Below, one piece after another: positions 62,430 to 64,000 of a stretch of DNA of 64,000 nt. The stretch lies in the NCBI RefSeq assembly GCF_002614725.1, contig NZ_MRZN01000008.1, forward strand, positions 1 through 64,000, in the 5' to 3' direction. The stretch is from Staphylococcus edaphicus (GTDB taxonomy: Bacteria > Bacillota > Bacilli > Staphylococcales > Staphylococcaceae). How positions within the stretch are numbered: position 1 is the stretch's first letter; every line of letters starts with the position of its first letter. The notes below the pieces were generated by a model. The model was not told where the DNA came from. It did no database searches and worked only from the letters and a program-made list of their open reading frames with translations. A program made the position numbers and the translations under genes.

Positions 62430-62850
62430 CTTGAAAGCTTTCACATATATAGAACTCTTATTTTCTCTTTTTATATGCATTCTTATTTTGTCAATCTTAC
62501 CAACATTATTTAAAACCACAGGCAACCTCAATGAACAAATAATGAATAGTCAGGAAATTGATTTGGCATTTTTTTCAAGAGATTTTACACAAGATTTAAT
62601 TCAAGATGATGCATACATTGATGTAAATCAGTCTAATCATCAACGTGTTGTAATAAAAAATAAACATAAAAGCATTGTTTATCAATTTGTAAATAAAAAA
62701 ATTATTAAAACAATAAATGGAAAAGGTAATATAACATTATTATACAAAGTTGGCAGTGCTAAATTTAAAATCATTAATGACAAATATATAGTTATTTATT
62801 TAAAAATATTGGAGAAAGGCAACTACTATGAAAAGAAACTTATTTTTTAA
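62407..62850 (+). CDS. comGF: Minor competence pseudopilin ComGF
   Basis: The 147-aa protein has a leader ending in LKAFTYIELLFSL (Ala at -1) and a membrane helix. The C-terminal domain contains the IYLKIL segment of ComGF. Overlapping starts and stops with comGE (23 bases) and comGG (23 bases) indicate tight translational coupling. Confidence 0.9.
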   Translation: MKNVSLNSLKAFTYIELLFSLFICILILSILPTLFKTTGNLNEQIMNSQEIDLAFFSRDFTQDLIQDDAYIDVNQSNHQRVVIKNKHKSIVYQFVNKKIIKTINGKGNITLLYKVGSAKFKIINDKYIVIYLKILEKGNYYEKKLIF

Positions 62851-63022
62851 TCGTTCAGCATATATGTATCCTTTTATGATGGTGATATTTATGCTATATT
62901 TATCTTTAATAACTATTTATACATTTCAAATCGGTATACAATTAAAAACTTTAGATAACATTGAATCATATTATAAAAAACAAATAAATACTTACATAAA
63001 AAAGGACGTTAATTTTGAATAA
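62828..63022 (+). CDS. comGG: Short ComGG-like minor pseudopilin
   Basis: A 64-aa protein with one N-terminal membrane helix (about residues 12-35) and a short hydrophilic tail. Its position after comGF identifies it as ComGG. It lacks a clear prepilin cleavage site and is about half the length of Bacillus ComGG. I see no frameshift that would join it to more sequence; the short form is probably natural. It overlaps aroK by 8 bases. Confidence 0.75.
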   Translation: MKRNLFFNRSAYMYPFMMVIFMLYLSLITIYTFQIGIQLKTLDNIESYYKKQINTYIKKDVNFE

Positions 63023-63530
63023 TAATAAAATTGAACCCTTAATACTTATTGGCTTTATGGGGACAGGTAAGACAACATTAGGTAAATATTTAGCCAAAAT
63101 GAACCAACTTTCATATATTGATTTAGATGAACATATAGCAACTCAGGAAAAAAGTTCTATTCCGGACATTTTTAAAGCTATAGGTGAAAGTGGATTTAGA
63201 CAATTAGAATTTGAATATTTAAAAAAGTGTATTCAAAATTATGATATTATTTCAACTGGTGGTGGAATTATCGAAGGTGACCAATCATTTGAAATTTTAA
63301 AAAAACAGCCAAAAGTGATTTGGTTAGATTGCGATATAAGTATTGTTTACAACAGAATAAGCCATGACAGTAATAGACCAAATGCAAATAATAAATCGTT
63401 ATTTGAATTAAAAAGCTTGTATTCATCCCGGTTTTCAAGATATAATGAAATCGCATTCATAAAAATAAATAGTAATCAGTCTCTTTCAGTTCTACAAAGT
63501 GAAATCATGGAAGAGATAGTTTGCGAATGA
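63015..63530 (+). CDS. aroK: Shikimate kinase
   Basis: AroK phosphorylates shikimate. The 171-aa protein has a P-loop GFMGTGKT (13-20), YIDLDEHI, and STGGGIIEG with the shikimate-binding Arg in [12 protein letters not shown] 63015 starts after AAAGGACG. It overlaps comGG, so it is co-transcribed with comG at least in part. Confidence 0.93.
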   Translation: MNNNKIEPLILIGFMGTGKTTLGKYLAKMNQLSYIDLDEHIATQEKSSIPDIFKAIGESGFRQLEFEYLKKCIQNYDIISTGGGIIEGDQSFEILKKQPKVIWLDCDISIVYNRISHDSNRPNANNKSLFELKSLYSSRFSRYNEIAFIKINSNQSLSVLQSEIMEEIVCE

Positions 63531-63531
63531 T

Positions 63532-63684
63532 CAGTATTAGAGAGAATGGATCGTTATGTATCATATAACTGTTTACCATCGCCGAAGGTGCAAGTTTTTA
63601 CGAAACTCTCAGGCAAAAGGATAATACTGTAACGCATTCCTGGAATATTAAAACAGGGTAGTTAAGGCTACTCTGTTTTTTTAA
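63532..63684 (+). ncRNA. Glycine riboswitch with expression platform before gcvT
   Basis: The conserved glycine aptamer is visible: GCCGAAGGTGCAA near 63581-63593 and ACTCTCAGGCAAAAGGA near 63605-63621. A terminator follows, AACAGGGTAG (63652-63661) with CTACTCTGTT (63669-63678) and seven T. Only one aptamer fits between aroK and the terminator, so this is the single-aptamer type. Glycine should favour read-through into the glycine cleavage genes. Confidence 0.93.
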
Positions 63685-63712
63685 TATATAAAAATCATTA
63701 GGAGGTTTCTTC

Positions 63713-64000
63713 ATGTCCAACGAACTTAAAAAAACACCACTTTATCAAACATTTGTAGATAGTGGTGCTAAAATCGTAGAATTTGGTGGATGGGCGATGC
63801 CAGTCCAATTTTCTAGTATTAAAGAAGAACATAACGCTGTTAGAACTGAAATAGGCTTATTTGATGTAAGTCATATGGGCGAAATTATTATTAAAGGGCC
63901 AGATGCTGCTAAGTTGGTTCAATATTTACTTTCAAATGATACTGAAAACTTAACTACTACTAAAGCTCAGTATACTGCTTTATGTAATGAAAATGGTGGC
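63713..64000 (+). CDS. gcvT: Aminomethyltransferase GcvT, glycine cleavage T protein (partial, cut by window end)
   Basis: The first 96 codons of gcvT are present: [14 protein letters not shown]..., [33 protein letters not shown], all standard for the T protein. It transfers the methylene group to tetrahydrofolate in the glycine cleavage system. The start ATG follows AGGAGG. It is controlled by the riboswitch just upstream. Confidence 0.96.
   Translation, partial: MSNELKKTPLYQTFVDSGAKIVEFGGWAMPVQFSSIKEEHNAVRTEIGLFDVSHMGEIIIKGPDAAKLVQYLLSNDTENLTTTKAQYTALCNENGG

Noticed and set aside
62828-63022. comGG as a frameshifted pseudogene
   Set aside because: The following sequence is the in-frame start of aroK and no additional pseudopilin sequence is found in other frames, so a naturally short ComGG is more likely.

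Overview
The window is a 64 kb piece of low-GC Firmicute chromosome and almost certainly comes from a Staphylococcus. The gene order is the conserved staphylococcal core: trmR-trhP1-trhP2-udk-greA; yqeG-yqeH-aroE-yhbY-nadD-yqeK-rsfS; comEA-EB-EC-holA; hrcA-grpE-dnaK-dnaJ-prmA-rsmE; phoH-ybeY-dgkA-cdd-era-recO; dnaG-rpoD; a Zur-type ABC importer followed by sodA and pbp3; and comGA-GG-aroK-gcvT. AT-rich spacers, purine-rich ribosome binding sites, frequent GTG/TTG starts and a single-chain glycyl-tRNA synthetase behind a T-box fit this. I cannot name the species. It does not look like a verbatim S. aureus copy, and a coagulase-negative species is likely, but that is an impression.

Layout. 1-455: a non-coding lead-in with stacked palindromes. 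456-4426: wobble-uridine tRNA modification (trmR, trhP1, trhP2), uridine kinase and greA. 4722-10265: a 5-oxoproline operon (pxpB, pxpC), a second biotin carrier/biotin carboxylase pair, pxpA and an NRAMP-like transporter. 10487-16161: methylthioadenosine nucleosidase, ribosome assembly factors, shikimate dehydrogenase, NAD synthesis, yqeK, rsfS and a methyltransferase. 16209-20733: the comE DNA-uptake operon and holA. 20852-24468: rpsT on the minus strand, lepA, hemW. 24496-31064: the HrcA/CtsR heat-shock operon with prmA and rsmE. 31304-38462: rpsU, a NfeD/flotillin membrane module, phoH, ybeY, dgkA, cdd, era, recO. 38571-40286: minus-strand glyS with its T-box, divergent from ccpN. 40287-46818: ccpN, the PPDK regulator, dnaG, rpoD, trmK and a Nif3 protein. 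47195-52506: cshB, nfo, the zinc importer with zur, and sodA. 52629-59275: pbp3, rpmG, fthC, gluP, yqgQ, glcK and two small-family genes. 59364-63022: the complete comG pseudopilus operon. 63015 to the end: aroK, a glycine riboswitch and the start of gcvT.

How it fits together. Most genes serve translation, ribosome maturation, replication/transcription initiation and protein quality control. Two late-competence operons (comE and comG) lie 43 kb apart and carry the same unusual start: an identical 16-nt A-rich block, exactly 13 nt, then TACGTGTAA, placed so that the putative -10 sits in a strong hairpin whose 3' arm holds the ribosome binding site. This is the most interesting signal in the window. 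Other regulation readable from sequence: a CIRCE plus CtsR-like box before hrcA, a Zur box over the znuC promoter, a glycyl T-box, a single-aptamer glycine riboswitch and a leader hairpin on sodA.

Oddities. Three genes (pxpB, comEC, ccpN) lack a canonical start codon where homology or the ribosome binding site predicts one. The mtaB gene that normally sits between rsmE and rpsU in Bacilli is absent. I see no insertion sequence, prophage, CRISPR array, rRNA or tRNA gene.
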